Assembly: GCF_005886805.2 (NCBI RefSeq)
Contig: NZ_CP045429.1
Span: 2,202,501-2,266,500 of the forward strand
Source of the DNA: Pseudoalteromonas rubra
Lineage (GTDB): Bacteria > Pseudomonadota > Gammaproteobacteria > Enterobacterales > Alteromonadaceae
DNA: 64,000 nucleotides
Direction: 5' to 3'
Shown: positions 34,820 to 44,449 of the stretch, one piece after another
How the letters are laid out: each line of letters begins with the position of its first letter
Numbering within the stretch: the stretch's first letter is position 1
Program-made: the position numbers and the translations under genes
Notes under the pieces: model-generated
Databases searched by the model: none
What the model was told of the DNA's origin: nothing
What the model saw: the letters and a program-made list of their open reading frames with translations, nothing else

Positions 34820-36867
34820 AATATTCCTATGGGTAAAGTAAAGAATGGGGGGTTATTAGTAGCTGCCCAGCTTCCAGTGTTGCAAACTGCTTTGGTGCGA
34901 GTACCAGAAGCTTTGGGCTCTAAATAAATACAGTAGGGTAGTAGATCTTCTAGATTAATCACTGGTTCGTAAAACGTCGCTTTCCAATTTCCATTATAAC
35001 ATACATCTTGTGTATGAGAGCCCAGTGAGCCAGCCTCCCAATACATACAGTATCTCGATAGTGCCTTTAAGTCAGGTGTAGCTCCGTCAAAGCTGGGGTA
35101 ATTCGCATATTGGGGGCCCATATAACTAATCAAGCGCCGGTCTGAAAAAAAGGTTTCGACACTCAGCTTTTCGCTTTTATCAACAGATAGAGTTGTATTC
35201 TCATTACAGTGAAAATCTACTTCTGTAACAAATTTATAAAAATTACTATCCTTAATAGTATGATTTTTCGGGCAAGCCTTTAAGTTTTCATGATCATAGA
35301 ATGTATAACTTTTAAAATTTCTGCAATCTGAATTTTTATGGCAAAGCTCAATTTTTTCATTGCTGTTTTTATTTGTCAATATACTTAATGTGCTGTATAG
35401 CCAAGCCGGCTGTTCATATTTATATTTATTTTCATTTTCCTTATTATGGAGGTTGTTCATTGGTTTTCTAACATTGCCAAAGAGGTGTGAATCAATAGTA
35501 TCTTCTAAGATAATACTACCATTGTTGGTGGAAATGTTTCTGAGGAACGTATTATGTGGACCATTGACACCCCAATACTTGTCGGCATGTATGACATTCA
35601 CCATGTTTCCCTCAAACAGATTGGCATAAGGGAAGAAGCCATGAATTGAAATGTCATTCTTGCCTTGCGCTTCTCTAGAGTAATTATATGCAATAACATT
35701 ATGATTAGCGCCACGAGATACTATCATTGAGTGTCTGAGCTTTCTAAATACATTGTTATATACTAGGTTACCCGTTGAAGCATCATTAATAAAAACACCA
35801 TAGCCAAGGCCTTTATCATAACTTCTGGAATCAAGAAAATATGAGTTAGAGACAGCTATGCTCTTGCTATAAGATATTTCAACATGCGCATGCTTTGACA
35901 TATAGCTATAGATGTTTTTAACCCAGGAGTCAGCCGCATATTTAAAGTAAATATGTTTATTTCCAGCATAAGAGTTTTCACAGACATAGCGGTCTTTGTC
36001 GCTCCACTTTTCGCAACCTCTGGTTGACATGATGGATATATTTTCTATGCCGACTTTTCTGATAGCATTAATCTTAAAATGATTGAAAATGTTACCTTTT
36101 TCTTTATTTTGTTTTAGCCTTTTGTTTTCATCAATATAGTTAGAGTAGTATTCATTTCCATCATTCTCATACGGGTCTTTTGATTTGTATTTGCTTTTGA
36201 ATTCTTCTAATAAAAGTAAACCACCCGAACTCTCTTGTCCTTCATCAAATATTGTTCCAACAACATCATAATGTGATACATGATCTTTTTCGTCTTTGCG
36301 CCTAAAGTTCCAAATCATGTTTTCATCTGGTAGTGAATATAAGTTTAGGTTTCCAGCAATACTAGAATCTTCTTCAAGGCTTCCCAACACATTTATGACG
36401 GACTTATCTTTGAAAGAAGAGTAGTTTAAATGTGGATCATATAGAAATGTAGTTCGTAGTGTTTTTTTAAAACGTCCTTTTATATCATCTGTATGTATAG
36501 GGATACCTCTCAATATGGTATAACTCTTCATGTTTATTGGTGAGTCGAGGATAGTTTTTAGAGCCGGAAAATTAATAACAGAAATATTACCTTTTCGACC
36601 ACAAATTTCAAATTGGTCAGCTATGACGTTGTTGATAATCTTGCTGTTAATCAAATCAGAGCTTAAAAAAGTATAATTACACTCTGATTTTACATCTATT
36701 TCTTCTCCTAAATTGATGAGCCTAGTTGTATTTTCCCACTTACGTTGTATTTCAATAGGAATGTTACTTAATATTGTTGAAGCTTTGCTACCTTGGGCAA
36801 GAGCTTCGAAACTTAAGCACAAAACTAAAACAGAAATAAGAGTTGAGCTTAGTTGCTTTGTTATCAA
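34816..36867 (-). CDS. Large secreted beta-helix-like protein, AT-rich
   Basis: 683 residues from a TTG at 36867 preceded by AAGGAAGAG; the frame also opens ten codons upstream. A signal peptide follows (STLISVLVLCLSFEALAQG). The centre (about 310-480) has right-handed parallel beta-helix turns: HVEISYSKSIAVSNSYFLD, GNLVYNNVFRKLRHSMIVSRG, NHNVIAYNYSREAQ, ANLFEGNMVNVIH, HNTFLRNISTNNGSIIL. This is the pectate-lyase-like/NosD fold. The C-terminus carries two related ~40-residue units (YCMYWEAGSLG...VCYNGNW and YCIYLEPKASG...VCNTGSW), possibly a sugar-binding or secretion tail. It may act on or bind a polysaccharide; no catalytic residues can be named. Codon use is much more A/T-rich than in flanking genes. 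Confidence 0.72.
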   Translation of the reverse strand: MITKQLSSTLISVLVLCLSFEALAQGSKASTILSNIPIEIQRKWENTTRLINLGEEIDVKSECNYTFLSSDLINSKIINNVIADQFEICGRKGNISVINFPALKTILDSPINMKSYTILRGIPIHTDDIKGRFKKTLRTTFLYDPHLNYSSFKDKSVINVLGSLEEDSSIAGNLNLYSLPDENMIWNFRRKDEKDHVSHYDVVGTIFDEGQESSGGLLLLEEFKSKYKSKDPYENDGNEYYSNYIDENKRLKQNKEKGNIFNHFKINAIRKVGIENISIMSTRGCEKWSDKDRYVCENSYAGNKHIYFKYAADSWVKNIYSYMSKHAHVEISYSKSIAVSNSYFLDSRSYDKGLGYGVFINDASTGNLVYNNVFRKLRHSMIVSRGANHNVIAYNYSREAQGKNDISIHGFFPYANLFEGNMVNVIHADKYWGVNGPHNTFLRNISTNNGSIILEDTIDSHLFGNVRKPMNNLHNKENENKYKYEQPAWLYSTLSILTNKNSNEKIELCHKNSDCRNFKSYTFYDHENLKACPKNHTIKDSNFYKFVTEVDFHCNENTTLSVDKSEKLSVETFFSDRRLISYMGPQYANYPSFDGATPDLKALSRYCMYWEAGSLGSHTQDVCYNGNWKATFYEPVINLEDLLPYCIYLEPKASGTRTKAVCNTGSWAATNNPPFFTLPIGIL

Positions 36868-37034
36868 CGTTTCTCTTCCTTTTAATATATAAATCAATCT
36901 TTGGCCATCTATAAAATAAGAGTGGGGCCTTTAATTTAAGTACTAGCCTTAAGGTATGCCCTATGGAGTTGGTTTATGAATTGAGTTTAAAAGCGTGAGT
37001 GTCATAGAAGTTGGATAAATCAAGTGCATAAAAA

Positions 37035-37054
37035 AGGCCGACAATAGTCGGCCT
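37035..37054 (-). terminator. fur rho-independent terminator
   Basis: AGGCCGAC (37035-37042), loop AATA, GTCGGCCT (37047-37054). On the minus strand a run of six T follows (the A-run at 37029-37034). It lies 20 bases past the fur stop. Confidence 0.8.
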
Positions 37055-37073
37055 ATTTTAAAACAGCAATTTA

Positions 37074-37520
37074 TTAGTTACCGTTTTCATCCGCGTAGTT
37101 TTTACACGCTTCTTCATCGTTACACTCGCCGTACAAATACAGTGAGTGGTTGGTCAGTTTAATGCCGTTTTCTTTAGCAATTTCTTCCTGACGTCGTTCG
37201 ATTAGTTCGTCTTCAAACTCGATTACCTTACCACACTTGAGGCAAACCAGGTGGTCATGGTGTGTACTGCCTGACAATTCAAATACAGACTTACCACCTT
37301 CAAAGTGGTGACGGGTCACAATGCCAGCGTCATCAAACTGGTTTAACACTCGGTAAACGGTGGCCAGGCCAATTTCTTCGCCTTTGTCCAGTAGGATTTT
37401 GTATACGTCTTCGGCACTGATATGCTGGTTATCAGGACACTGCAAGATCTCTAAGATCTTAATGCGTGGCAGGGTAACCTTTAAACCCGCTTTTTTTAGC
37501 TCTAAGTTGTGATCAGTCAT
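37074..37520 (-). CDS. fur: Ferric uptake regulator Fur
   Basis: 148 residues, normal Fur length. The winged helix (LKKAGLKVTLPRIKILEILQ, ISAEDVYKILLDKGEEIGLATVYRVLNQFDDAGIVTRHHFEGGKSVFEL) is followed by the metal-binding hinge HHDHLVCLKCGKVIEF with the CxxC structural zinc site. The C-terminal GECNDEEAC supplies the second Cys pair. It represses iron-uptake genes when bound to Fe2+. It lies about 100 bases downstream of the fldA stop on the same strand, a common gammaproteobacterial order. Confidence 0.97.
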   Translation of the reverse strand: MTDHNLELKKAGLKVTLPRIKILEILQCPDNQHISAEDVYKILLDKGEEIGLATVYRVLNQFDDAGIVTRHHFEGGKSVFELSGSTHHDHLVCLKCGKVIEFEDELIERRQEEIAKENGIKLTNHSLYLYGECNDEEACKNYADENGN

Positions 37521-37622
37521 TAATCTGTCTCAATTTGTCTAATTTCAGTTACTACATAAGTCTAGCACGACACAGACTTAAAAATAGTGCGCTTGGGATA
37601 CTTACCCCGGGTTAACGTGGAA

Positions 37623-38150
37623 TTAGTCTTCCAGCTCGCTTAGGCACATTTCTTCATATACCTGAGCAGACCACTTCTTAACGCGCTCTTCAGTCAACTC
37701 TGGCTGACGGTCTTCATCAATGCCTAGGCCAACAAAGTGGCTATCGTCTACAAGACCTTTTGATGCTTCAAAGTCGTAGCCCTCAGTAGACCAGTTACCA
37801 ATAACGATTGCACCGCGCTCAGTCACAATGTCGTTTACCATACCCATTGCATCTAAGAAGTACTCGGCATAGTCTTCCTGGTCACCACAGCCAAAGATAG
37901 CTACTAGCTTACCTTCAAAGTTTATCTCTTCCAGCTCAGGGAAAAAATCATCCCAGTCACACTGAGCTTCACCGTAGTACCAAGTAGGGATACCAAAAAG
38001 AAGTAAATCGAATTCTTCGATATCTGCTTTGCTACTCTTGGCAATGTCTTTCACATCGACTAATTTTTTGCCCAATTCTTTTTGGATCATTTTTGCAACG
38101 TGTTCGGTGTTACCCGTGTCACTGCCGAAAAAAATACCTACGCTTGCCAT
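37623..38150 (-). CDS. fldA: Flavodoxin FldA
   Basis: 175 residues, long-chain flavodoxin. FFGSDTGNTEHVAKMI is the FMN phosphate-binding loop. GIPTWYYGEAQCDWDDFFPEL and GCGDQEDYAEYFLDAMG are the W/Y loops around the flavin. It carries electrons to enzymes such as those of biotin, methionine and isoprenoid synthesis. It sits 14 bases behind ybfE. Confidence 0.96.
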   Translation of the reverse strand: MASVGIFFGSDTGNTEHVAKMIQKELGKKLVDVKDIAKSSKADIEEFDLLLFGIPTWYYGEAQCDWDDFFPELEEINFEGKLVAIFGCGDQEDYAEYFLDAMGMVNDIVTERGAIVIGNWSTEGYDFEASKGLVDDSHFVGLGIDEDRQPELTEERVKKWSAQVYEEMCLSELED

Positions 38151-38164
38151 TAACTACTTACCTT

Positions 38165-38443
38165 TTATCTATTAATCGCTAATTTTTCTTGCAAAATGGT
38201 TTCTATCAGCGCGCTACGACTGATGTTTTGCTCTTCCGCCATATCGCTTAACGCCTGATATAACTCAGAGGAAATCTTAAACTCAACGCGCTTTAACCCT
38301 CTTGCCCTGTCTCTTTTAATCTGATTGCGCTTGTTGATCTTTAGCTGCATCTCTCTGGGGAGAGGATTTGTCTTAGGCCGACCAGGGCGCTTTTCATTTT
38401 CAAACAAGTCGATAGTGGTTCTATCTAATTCAGACTTGGCCAT
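38165..38443 (-). CDS. ybfE: YbfE (LexA-regulated protein) homologue
   Basis: 92 residues from the ATG at 38443 (MAKSELDRTTIDLFENEKRPGRPKTNPLPREMQLKINKR). The basic GRPKTNPL region and a C-terminal ribbon-helix-helix-like part (VEFKISSELYQALSDMAEEQNISRSALIETIL) are typical of YbfE, a small protein next to fldA that is part of the LexA regulon in E. coli. Its start overlaps the stop of the DUF2788 gene by one base (TAATG), so they are coupled. No LexA box was seen nearby. Confidence 0.88.
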   Translation of the reverse strand: MAKSELDRTTIDLFENEKRPGRPKTNPLPREMQLKINKRNQIKRDRARGLKRVEFKISSELYQALSDMAEEQNISRSALIETILQEKLAINR

Positions 38444-38664
38444 TAACCAACACCCGCACCTTGCCAAAATACCTGTATCAGGCCCTTGGCGATAAAGCCT
38501 GAGCACCCTAAAAATAGCACTAACCAGACTATGTATCGACCAAACTTGGGCACGTCCCCTTTCTTTAGGACGTCCTGAATGGCCATACCTATAAAAAAGA
38601 ATATCCCGGCGAGAGCAAAGTAAAGACCAAGGGTTTCAAACTCATTTATAAATTCGTTGATCAT
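38443..38664 (-). CDS. DUF2788 small membrane protein
   Basis: 73 residues from the ATG at 38664 (MINEFINEFETLGLYFALAGIFFFIGMAIQDVL). Two membrane helices (LGLYFALAGIFFFIGMAI and YIVWLVLFLGCSGFIAKGLI) are split by a short basic loop (KKGDVPKFGR). This is the DUF2788 pattern, a family that accompanies ybfE in Alteromonadales and Shewanella. Its function is unknown. The frame opens five codons earlier at a TTG. Confidence 0.82.
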   Translation of the reverse strand: MINEFINEFETLGLYFALAGIFFFIGMAIQDVLKKGDVPKFGRYIVWLVLFLGCSGFIAKGLIQVFWQGAGVG

Positions 38665-38750
38665 CTTTGCACTACTCAAAATATAAACGGCGGCTACTAT
38701 ACCATACCTATAACCGATAAATTAAGTTTGCAGCGAAAAAACTGCGGTAA

Positions 38751-39524
38751 TTATTGAATAAAATCAATAATTGAACGATTGACGGCCTGCGGTTTTTCTG
38801 CGTGCAGCCAATGCCCGGCACCTTGGATGATTTTTGCTCTGGCGTTGCTAAAAGACTGCATAATGGCGTCTCTGTGCTGGGCCTCAATATAATCTGAGTT
38901 GTTTCCTTTCAGGAACAGCGTATCACACAAACAAGAATGAGTTGCATTAATATTTGAAATGATTTTAGTGTAATTAGCTTCTATGACGCTGAGGTTAAAA
39001 CGCCACTCAAGTTGATCTTGATCGTTTTTAGCCAGGCTCTTAAGCAGAAATCCACGTACACCTTGCTCTTCTATGTAGTTTTGCATAATCGTATCGGCTT
39101 CACTGCGACTCGTAACGTCAGCCGATGCAACTGCATTTAAGGCACGAATAATGGTGTCATGGCGAGGGTGGTAATCCACCGGGGCGATGTCAAGGACAAC
39201 CAATTTTTTGATTTTACTTTCGTCAAGCATGGCAACTTGCATTGCTACTTTGCCACCCATGGAATGACCGACCAGATGTGCTTGATTAATTTTCAGGTGT
39301 TCAAGCAAGGCAATGACGTCTTGAGCCATACTGGTGTAATCCATCACGTCGCTCTTAAACGACTGGCCATGATTGCGCAAGTCCAGGTTAATTACAGAAA
39401 ATGATTCACTTAGTGCGCGGGCTATAATATTCAGGTTCTCCAGCGAGCCAAACAGGCCGTGAAGTAACACAACAGGCTCGGCACTGCCTAGTGGCTGTCC
39501 CGATAATTTGTAGTTAAGCAACAT
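38751..39524 (-). CDS. ybfF: YbfF-like alpha/beta hydrolase (acyl-CoA esterase)
   Basis: 257 residues from the ATG at 39524, with GGAGG just upstream; an open frame further up to 39647 is not coding-like. Motifs: VVLLHGLFGSLENLNIIARAL (oxyanion HG), LVGHSMGGKVAMQVA (Ser nucleophile), ILKGNNSDYI-type acid segment and QGAGHWLHAEKP (His). It matches E. coli YbfF, an esterase with activity on short acyl esters/acyl-CoA. It is divergent from seqA with starts 126 bases apart, as in enterobacteria. Confidence 0.93.
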   Translation of the reverse strand: MLLNYKLSGQPLGSAEPVVLLHGLFGSLENLNIIARALSESFSVINLDLRNHGQSFKSDVMDYTSMAQDVIALLEHLKINQAHLVGHSMGGKVAMQVAMLDESKIKKLVVLDIAPVDYHPRHDTIIRALNAVASADVTSRSEADTIMQNYIEEQGVRGFLLKSLAKNDQDQLEWRFNLSVIEANYTKIISNINATHSCLCDTLFLKGNNSDYIEAQHRDAIMQSFSNARAKIIQGAGHWLHAEKPQAVNRSIIDFIQ

Positions 39525-39649
39525 AATACCTCCGGATACGGCGCATAGTTTGCCAGTGTTGAAAGCAAAATCATAGCCGTAGAGGAATAAGTTAAATTTA
39601 GATATAATCCCGTGGAGATGCAGTAGATGTATAAAATGACAGGACAAGC

Positions 39650-40192
39650 ATGAAAAAAATAGAAATAGATGACGAGCTATATCAGTACATTGCTAGTAAC
39701 ACGCAAAGTATTGGTGAAAGCGCTTCCCAGATCCTGCGTCGTTTATTAAACCTGAACTCAGTAGCACAGCCGGCTGAGGAGCCCGTACAAGCAGCAGAAC
39801 CCGCTGCGCAACCAGAAGTTGAGCCGCAGCAAACCGTGGTTTCAAATGAAACTTCAGGTAACGTATTTGATATTCTCAATAAAGAAGAGCTGGCTATGCA
39901 AAAAGGCGTAGTAGGGCGCTTCTTGTTTATTCTGGCGGCGTTTCATCGTAGCCACAAAGCAGATTTCCACAAAGTGTTGGAGATCAAAGGGCGAGATCGC
40001 ATTTATTTTTCGACCAGCAAAGCTGCGCTGCTCGAAAGCGGTAGTAGTACAAACCCGAAAAACATCGCGGACAGTCAGTATTGGGTCATGACAAACTCAA
40101 ACACGACACGCAAGAAAATGATGTTGCATGAAGTTGCGCTCATACTTGGTTATTCGGCGCAACATGCAGAAACTATCCGAGACTACCTATAA
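39650..40192 (+). CDS. seqA: SeqA, negative modulator of replication initiation
   Basis: 180 residues. The N-terminal dimer/multimer domain is KKIEIDDELYQYIASNTQSIGESASQILRRLLNL. A Pro/Ala/Glu-rich linker follows. The C-terminal DNA-binding domain has SSTNPKNIADSQYWVMTNSNTTRKKMMLHEVALILGYS, which contacts hemimethylated GATC. It sequesters new origins and organises newly replicated DNA, which implies Dam methylation in this organism. pgm follows after 9 bases. Confidence 0.97.
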   Translation: MKKIEIDDELYQYIASNTQSIGESASQILRRLLNLNSVAQPAEEPVQAAEPAAQPEVEPQQTVVSNETSGNVFDILNKEELAMQKGVVGRFLFILAAFHRSHKADFHKVLEIKGRDRIYFSTSKAALLESGSSTNPKNIADSQYWVMTNSNTTRKKMMLHEVALILGYSAQHAETIRDYL

Positions 40193-40201
40193 GGAAATGT
40201 G

Positions 40202-41839
40202 ATGGCAAATCACCCCAATGCAGGCAAACCAGCACCATTAAGTCAGCTGGCGAATATTCCCAAACTGGTATCGGCTTACTATTTGAATGAGCCTGATCTT
40301 GAGCAAAATCCGGAGCAGTGCGTTGCTTTTGGTACGTCAGGTCACAGAGGCTGTTCGTACAATGTGAAATTCAATGAATCTCACATTCTGGCCATTACCC
40401 AGGCTATCTGTGATTACAGAAAAGCGAACAACATTTTTGGTCCGTTATTTTTGGGCAAAGATACCCATGCTTTATCGGAAGCAGCGTTTAACTCTGCCAT
40501 TGAAGTGCTGGTTGCCAATGAAGTCCACGTAGTGACACAGGAAAACGACGATTTCACGCCAACCCCTGTGATCAGTCATGCCATTGTATGCCATAACCAG
40601 ACGCATCCGCATGAACTAGCCGATGGCATTGTCGTGACACCATCACATAATCCACCTGAAGATGGTGGCTTTAAGTATAATCCACCTAATGGTGGTCCAG
40701 CCGACACAGATGTAACTAAGTGGATAGAAGATCGTGCCAACCAGTTACTGACTGAAGATTTAGTTGAAGTGGAACTGTTTCCGTTTGCTAAAGCAAGCCG
40801 GTCAGGTTTTGTAAAATACGTCGATTTGATCACACCTTATGTTGAAGACCTGGCAAATATTGTTGATTTGGATGCTATCGCCAAAGCGGGTGTGCGCATT
40901 GGTGTTGATCCTTTAGGCGGTTCTGGCATTAATTTCTGGCCGGTCATTGCCGAACAGTATGGACTGGACCTAACCGTTGTCAACGAGCAGGTTGACCCGC
41001 GTTTTGCTTTTATGCCGTTGGACAAAGATGGGAAAATCCGTATGGATTGCTCCTCGCCATTTGCAATGGCTAACTTGGTAGACATCAAAGACGACTATGA
41101 CATTGGCATTGGTAATGATCCGGATTATGACCGCCATGGCATCGTCACGAAAGACGGGTTGATGAACCCAAATCATTTCCTGGCGGTATCTATTGATTAC
41201 TTACTTAAGCACCGAGACTGGCGTAGTGATATTAAAATCGGTAAGACGTTGGTATCTAGCGCAATGATCGACAAAGTGGTCAAAGGCAACCAGCGTGAAG
41301 TATACGAGGTGCCGGTTGGCTTTAAGTGGTTTGTCGAAGGCCTGAGTGAGCAGTGGTTGGCATTTGGTGGTGAAGAAAGTGCTGGTGCCTCTTTCTTGCG
41401 GTTGAATGGTGAAGTCTGGAACACGGATAAAGACGGTTTTATTCTTGGCCTGTTGGCTGCGGAAATCCTGGCTGTTACAGGTAAAACGCCGTCTCAATAT
41501 TATCGTGAACTTGAAGCGCAGTACGGCGCACCGGTTTATAAACGCATTGACGCACCAGCCACGCCTGAGCAAAAAGCCAGATTGAAAGCACTTAGCCCGC
41601 AAGACGTTACGGCAAGCACGCTCGCAGGTGATGCGATTACTGATATTTTAACTGACGCACCGGGCAACGGCGCGGCCATTGGCGGGTTGAAAGTTGTCAC
41701 TGAATCGGGTTGGTTCGCTGCACGCCCTTCAGGAACAGAAGACATTTATAAAATCTACCTTGAGTCGTTTAAAGGCGAAGCGCACCTCGCAGAGCTGGAA
41801 CAGGCGGCCAAGGCATTGGTGGATGGCGTGATCTGCTAA
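40202..41839 (+). CDS. pgm: Phosphoglucomutase (alpha-D-glucose)
   Basis: 545 residues from the ATG at 40202 (AAGGAA upstream; a GTG just before is also in frame). Motifs: [10 protein letters not shown] (start), [20 protein letters not shown] with the phosphorylated Ser, [12 protein letters not shown] (Mg2+ loop), [12 protein letters not shown] and [12 protein letters not shown] (phosphate-binding loop). It interconverts glucose-1-phosphate and glucose-6-phosphate. seqA-pgm is a conserved unit in gammaproteobacteria. Confidence 0.97.
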   Translation: MANHPNAGKPAPLSQLANIPKLVSAYYLNEPDLEQNPEQCVAFGTSGHRGCSYNVKFNESHILAITQAICDYRKANNIFGPLFLGKDTHALSEAAFNSAIEVLVANEVHVVTQENDDFTPTPVISHAIVCHNQTHPHELADGIVVTPSHNPPEDGGFKYNPPNGGPADTDVTKWIEDRANQLLTEDLVEVELFPFAKASRSGFVKYVDLITPYVEDLANIVDLDAIAKAGVRIGVDPLGGSGINFWPVIAEQYGLDLTVVNEQVDPRFAFMPLDKDGKIRMDCSSPFAMANLVDIKDDYDIGIGNDPDYDRHGIVTKDGLMNPNHFLAVSIDYLLKHRDWRSDIKIGKTLVSSAMIDKVVKGNQREVYEVPVGFKWFVEGLSEQWLAFGGEESAGASFLRLNGEVWNTDKDGFILGLLAAEILAVTGKTPSQYYRELEAQYGAPVYKRIDAPATPEQKARLKALSPQDVTASTLAGDAITDILTDAPGNGAAIGGLKVVTESGWFAARPSGTEDIYKIYLESFKGEAHLAELEQAAKALVDGVIC

Positions 41840-41853
41840 TTAAAATTATAGAC

Positions 41854-41882
41854 AAGGCCATACATAAGTGATGGCCTTTTTT
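41854..41882 (+). terminator. Rho-independent terminator of seqA-pgm
   Basis: AAGGCCAT (41854-41861), 9-base loop, ATGGCCTT (41871-41878), then T-run to 41882. Confidence 0.85.
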
Positions 41883-41955
41883 ATACCTACTATCTTAGTT
41901 GGGGAAGTATGGCTTCCCGGCTACACTCATTTCTCTCACAAAAGGTGATGTTCGT

Positions 41956-42987
41956 ATGTACCTTGATACGTTAAAACAAACTGGAGACTTCCTGACTTTA
42001 ACTCGTAATAATGAGTTTTCCCTTGCCGCTGAGCAATTTACGCTAAGCAACGGCACTTTGGTTGAAGTAAAAGATACCGGCGTGATCCAGTTCACACCTG
42101 CCACTTATGGCGATAAAGACATTGTTCTGTCCAGTGCAGTCCATGGTAACGAAACTGCCCCAATCGAAATATGCGATGCGTTTATTCAGGATGTCATTCT
42201 GGAGCGAATTGAACTGGCTCATCGTGTTTTGTTTATATTTGGTAACCCAAAATCCATCAATATTGCTGAACGGTTTGTCGATGAAAACCTCAATCGCCTG
42301 TTTAATGGTGCCCACGAGAACCGCACAGATAACCCGGAGCAGATCCGTGCTGCGAAACTCGAAAGCTATGTAAGTGACTTTTTCACCAGCGTACCGGAAG
42401 GGCGCTATCGCTGTCATTATGACCTGCATACCGCGATTCGTGGTTCAAAAAATGAAAAGTTCGCCGTTTATCCATTCTTGCATGGAAAACCCTGGAAGAA
42501 ATCACAGCTTCAATTCATGTTGGCCTGTGGCGTCAATACCATATTAATGATGCGCTCAGCAGCCACAACATTCAGTTATTTTTCGTCATTTCAATTCGGG
42601 GCTGATGCCTTTACTGTGGAACTGGGACAGGTCAAGCCTTTTGGACAAAATGACATGTCACGCTTTAGTGCAGTAAAACAAACCTTGAAAGCATTAATTA
42701 GTCAAGAAAGTGTTGAATATGATGAATTCAATGCAGAAGACTTCGAGTTATTCCAGGTCCACCGCACGATTAACAGAACTTGCGATGCGTTTTCATTCCC
42801 ATTCCCTGATTCTGCGGTAAATTTCACCGGTTTTGCTAAGGGGGAGTTGCTTGCGACAGATGGTGATACGGATTATTTTGCAGAGGTTGAGGGTGAAGCA
42901 ATCATTTTCCCGAATGCTAAAGTTGCGTTGGGTCAACGTGCATTATTAACAGTTGTGCCGCTCGAAGTCGACGAAAACTTTGTATAA
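41956..42987 (+). CDS. astE: Succinylglutamate desuccinylase AstE
   Basis: 343 residues from the ATG at 41956 (AAGGTGAT upstream; the frame opens at 41899). Zinc carboxypeptidase-like motifs: [15 protein letters not shown] (His and Glu ligands), [11 protein letters not shown], and YDLHTAIRG (His ligand). [13 protein letters not shown] is the catalytic Glu region. It releases glutamate and succinate from N-succinylglutamate, the last step of arginine succinyltransferase catabolism. astB is elsewhere in the window (14.1 kb), so no ast operon is seen here. Confidence 0.95.
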   Translation: MYLDTLKQTGDFLTLTRNNEFSLAAEQFTLSNGTLVEVKDTGVIQFTPATYGDKDIVLSSAVHGNETAPIEICDAFIQDVILERIELAHRVLFIFGNPKSINIAERFVDENLNRLFNGAHENRTDNPEQIRAAKLESYVSDFFTSVPEGRYRCHYDLHTAIRGSKNEKFAVYPFLHGKPWKKSQLQFMLACGVNTILMMRSAATTFSYFSSFQFGADAFTVELGQVKPFGQNDMSRFSAVKQTLKALISQESVEYDEFNAEDFELFQVHRTINRTCDAFSFPFPDSAVNFTGFAKGELLATDGDTDYFAEVEGEAIIFPNAKVALGQRALLTVVPLEVDENFV

Positions 42988-43002
42988 CCCTATGTAAGTA
43001 AA

Positions 43003-43018
43003 ACGCTTATTAAAGCGT
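43003..43018 (+). terminator. Small hairpin after astE
   Basis: ACGCTT (43003-43008), loop ATTA, AAGCGT (43013-43018), then ATCAAAAAC. Short stem, no T-run. Confidence 0.4.
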
Positions 43019-43085
43019 ATCAAAAACTTTCCAGATCAAAATGTGCAAATTAACGGTTATTCATCTAGGATTAGTTGAATAACCG

Positions 43086-43101
43086 TTTACGTTAACGTAA
43101 A
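43086..43101. promoter_or_regulatory. LiuR-like operator upstream of the bkd operon
   Basis: TTTACGTTAACGTAAA is a perfect 16-bp palindrome 130 bases before the E1-alpha start. Its form matches what I recall for sites of LiuR, the MerR-family regulator of branched-chain amino acid and fatty acid use in Alteromonadales. Control of bkd by LiuR is inferred from the site and operon content. Confidence 0.6.
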
Positions 43102-43231
43102 GTGGCAAAAGCTTTAATTTAATTAATTTGCATTTACCGCACTAATTATTCAAATCTCTAATCGCGGATCCGGCCCATTTTAAGCGGCTTTGGCGTTGCA
43201 AATTAGTTATGACAACAAGAGAAGGTAGGTT

Positions 43232-44449
43232 ATGACTAACCCCAATAACATATCGTTGAATATCAGCCATGCGCTCGAATTTATCGATGGCCATGCACTT
43301 AACATCCCGACGCTGAAGATACTCAGCGAAGACGGTGACATTTTAGATGGCGCCACTGCACCTGACTTAGATAAAGAGACGGCGCTGCGAATTTACTCAA
43401 CCATGCGCTTTATCCGCTTGTTAGATGAACGTATGCAGGCGGCACAACGTCAGGGCCGGATTAGCTTCTACATGCAATGTTTAGGAGAAGAGGCCGCGAT
43501 TACGGCCAGTGCGGCTGCGCTTAAGCAAGAAGATATGATTATGGCGCAGTATCGAGAGCAAGCCGCGCTACATTATCGTGGATTCTCACTTGAGCAGTTT
43601 ATGAACCAGCTTTTCTCAAACGAAAAAGATTTGGGTAAAGGCCGTCAGATGCCGGTTCACTATGGTTCAAACGAACTACATTACCTGACCATTTCATCGC
43701 CACTTGGCACACAGATCCCACAAGCGACGGGCTATGCCTATGGTCAAAAGCTTAAGCACATTGATGCACAAAGTGGTGAGCTCAGCAGCGAGATTGACAA
43801 TGTAACCATCTGTTACTTCGGTGAGGGCGCCGCATCTGAAGGCGACTTCCATGCTGGTTTAAACATGGCCGCAGTGCACAAAGCGCCTGTGCTATTTTTC
43901 GCGCGTAACAATGGTTATGCTATCTCGACCCCAGCTGACGAGCAGTTTAAAGGCGATGGTATTGCGTCTCGTGGTGTCGGTTATGGCATTAAAACCATTC
44001 GTGTTGATGGTGCAGACACTCTGGCAGTGTATGCTGCTACACAAAAGGCCCGGGAAATCGCGGTGACTACCGGCGAACCCGTTCTGATTGAATCTATTGC
44101 TTACCGTCTCGGTGCGCACTCTACATCTGATGATCCTTCTGGTTATCGTACAAAAGATGAAGAAGCCGAATTCAAGTCAAATTGTCCGGTGGCGCGTTTC
44201 AAGGCCTGGTTGCTGAAACAAGGCTGGTTGAACGAAGAAGAAGATGAAGTACAAAAAGACAAGATCCGTGAAGAGATCCTGGCTGCTCTGAAAGTCGCTG
44301 AGAAAATACAAAAACCTGCACTGGAAGAATTGGTTTCAGACGTTTACGATACGCCAATTCCGGCACTACAAAAACAATACGAAGAATTAAAAGAACATAT
44401 TAAACAGCATCCGGACGCGTATCCAATTACGGCTGGGAGGATCAAATAA
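43232..44449 (+). CDS. bkdA1: Branched-chain 2-oxoacid dehydrogenase E1 alpha subunit
   Basis: 405 residues. The thiamine diphosphate part includes [96 protein letters not shown] (GDG-like ThDP motif) and [16 protein letters not shown] (phosphorylation-loop region of the family). It decarboxylates 2-oxoisovalerate and relatives from Val, Leu and Ile. Its last base is shared with the beta subunit start. First gene of a three-gene operon. Confidence 0.95.
   Translation: MTNPNNISLNISHALEFIDGHALNIPTLKILSEDGDILDGATAPDLDKETALRIYSTMRFIRLLDERMQAAQRQGRISFYMQCLGEEAAITASAAALKQEDMIMAQYREQAALHYRGFSLEQFMNQLFSNEKDLGKGRQMPVHYGSNELHYLTISSPLGTQIPQATGYAYGQKLKHIDAQSGELSSEIDNVTICYFGEGAASEGDFHAGLNMAAVHKAPVLFFARNNGYAISTPADEQFKGDGIASRGVGYGIKTIRVDGADTLAVYAATQKAREIAVTTGEPVLIESIAYRLGAHSTSDDPSGYRTKDEEAEFKSNCPVARFKAWLLKQGWLNEEEDEVQKDKIREEILAALKVAEKIQKPALEELVSDVYDTPIPALQKQYEELKEHIKQHPDAYPITAGRIK

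Noticed and set aside
14150..42987. Expectation of an ast operon (astCADBE)
   Set aside because: Only astB and astE are present and they are 26 kb apart; no astA, astC or astD was found in this window.
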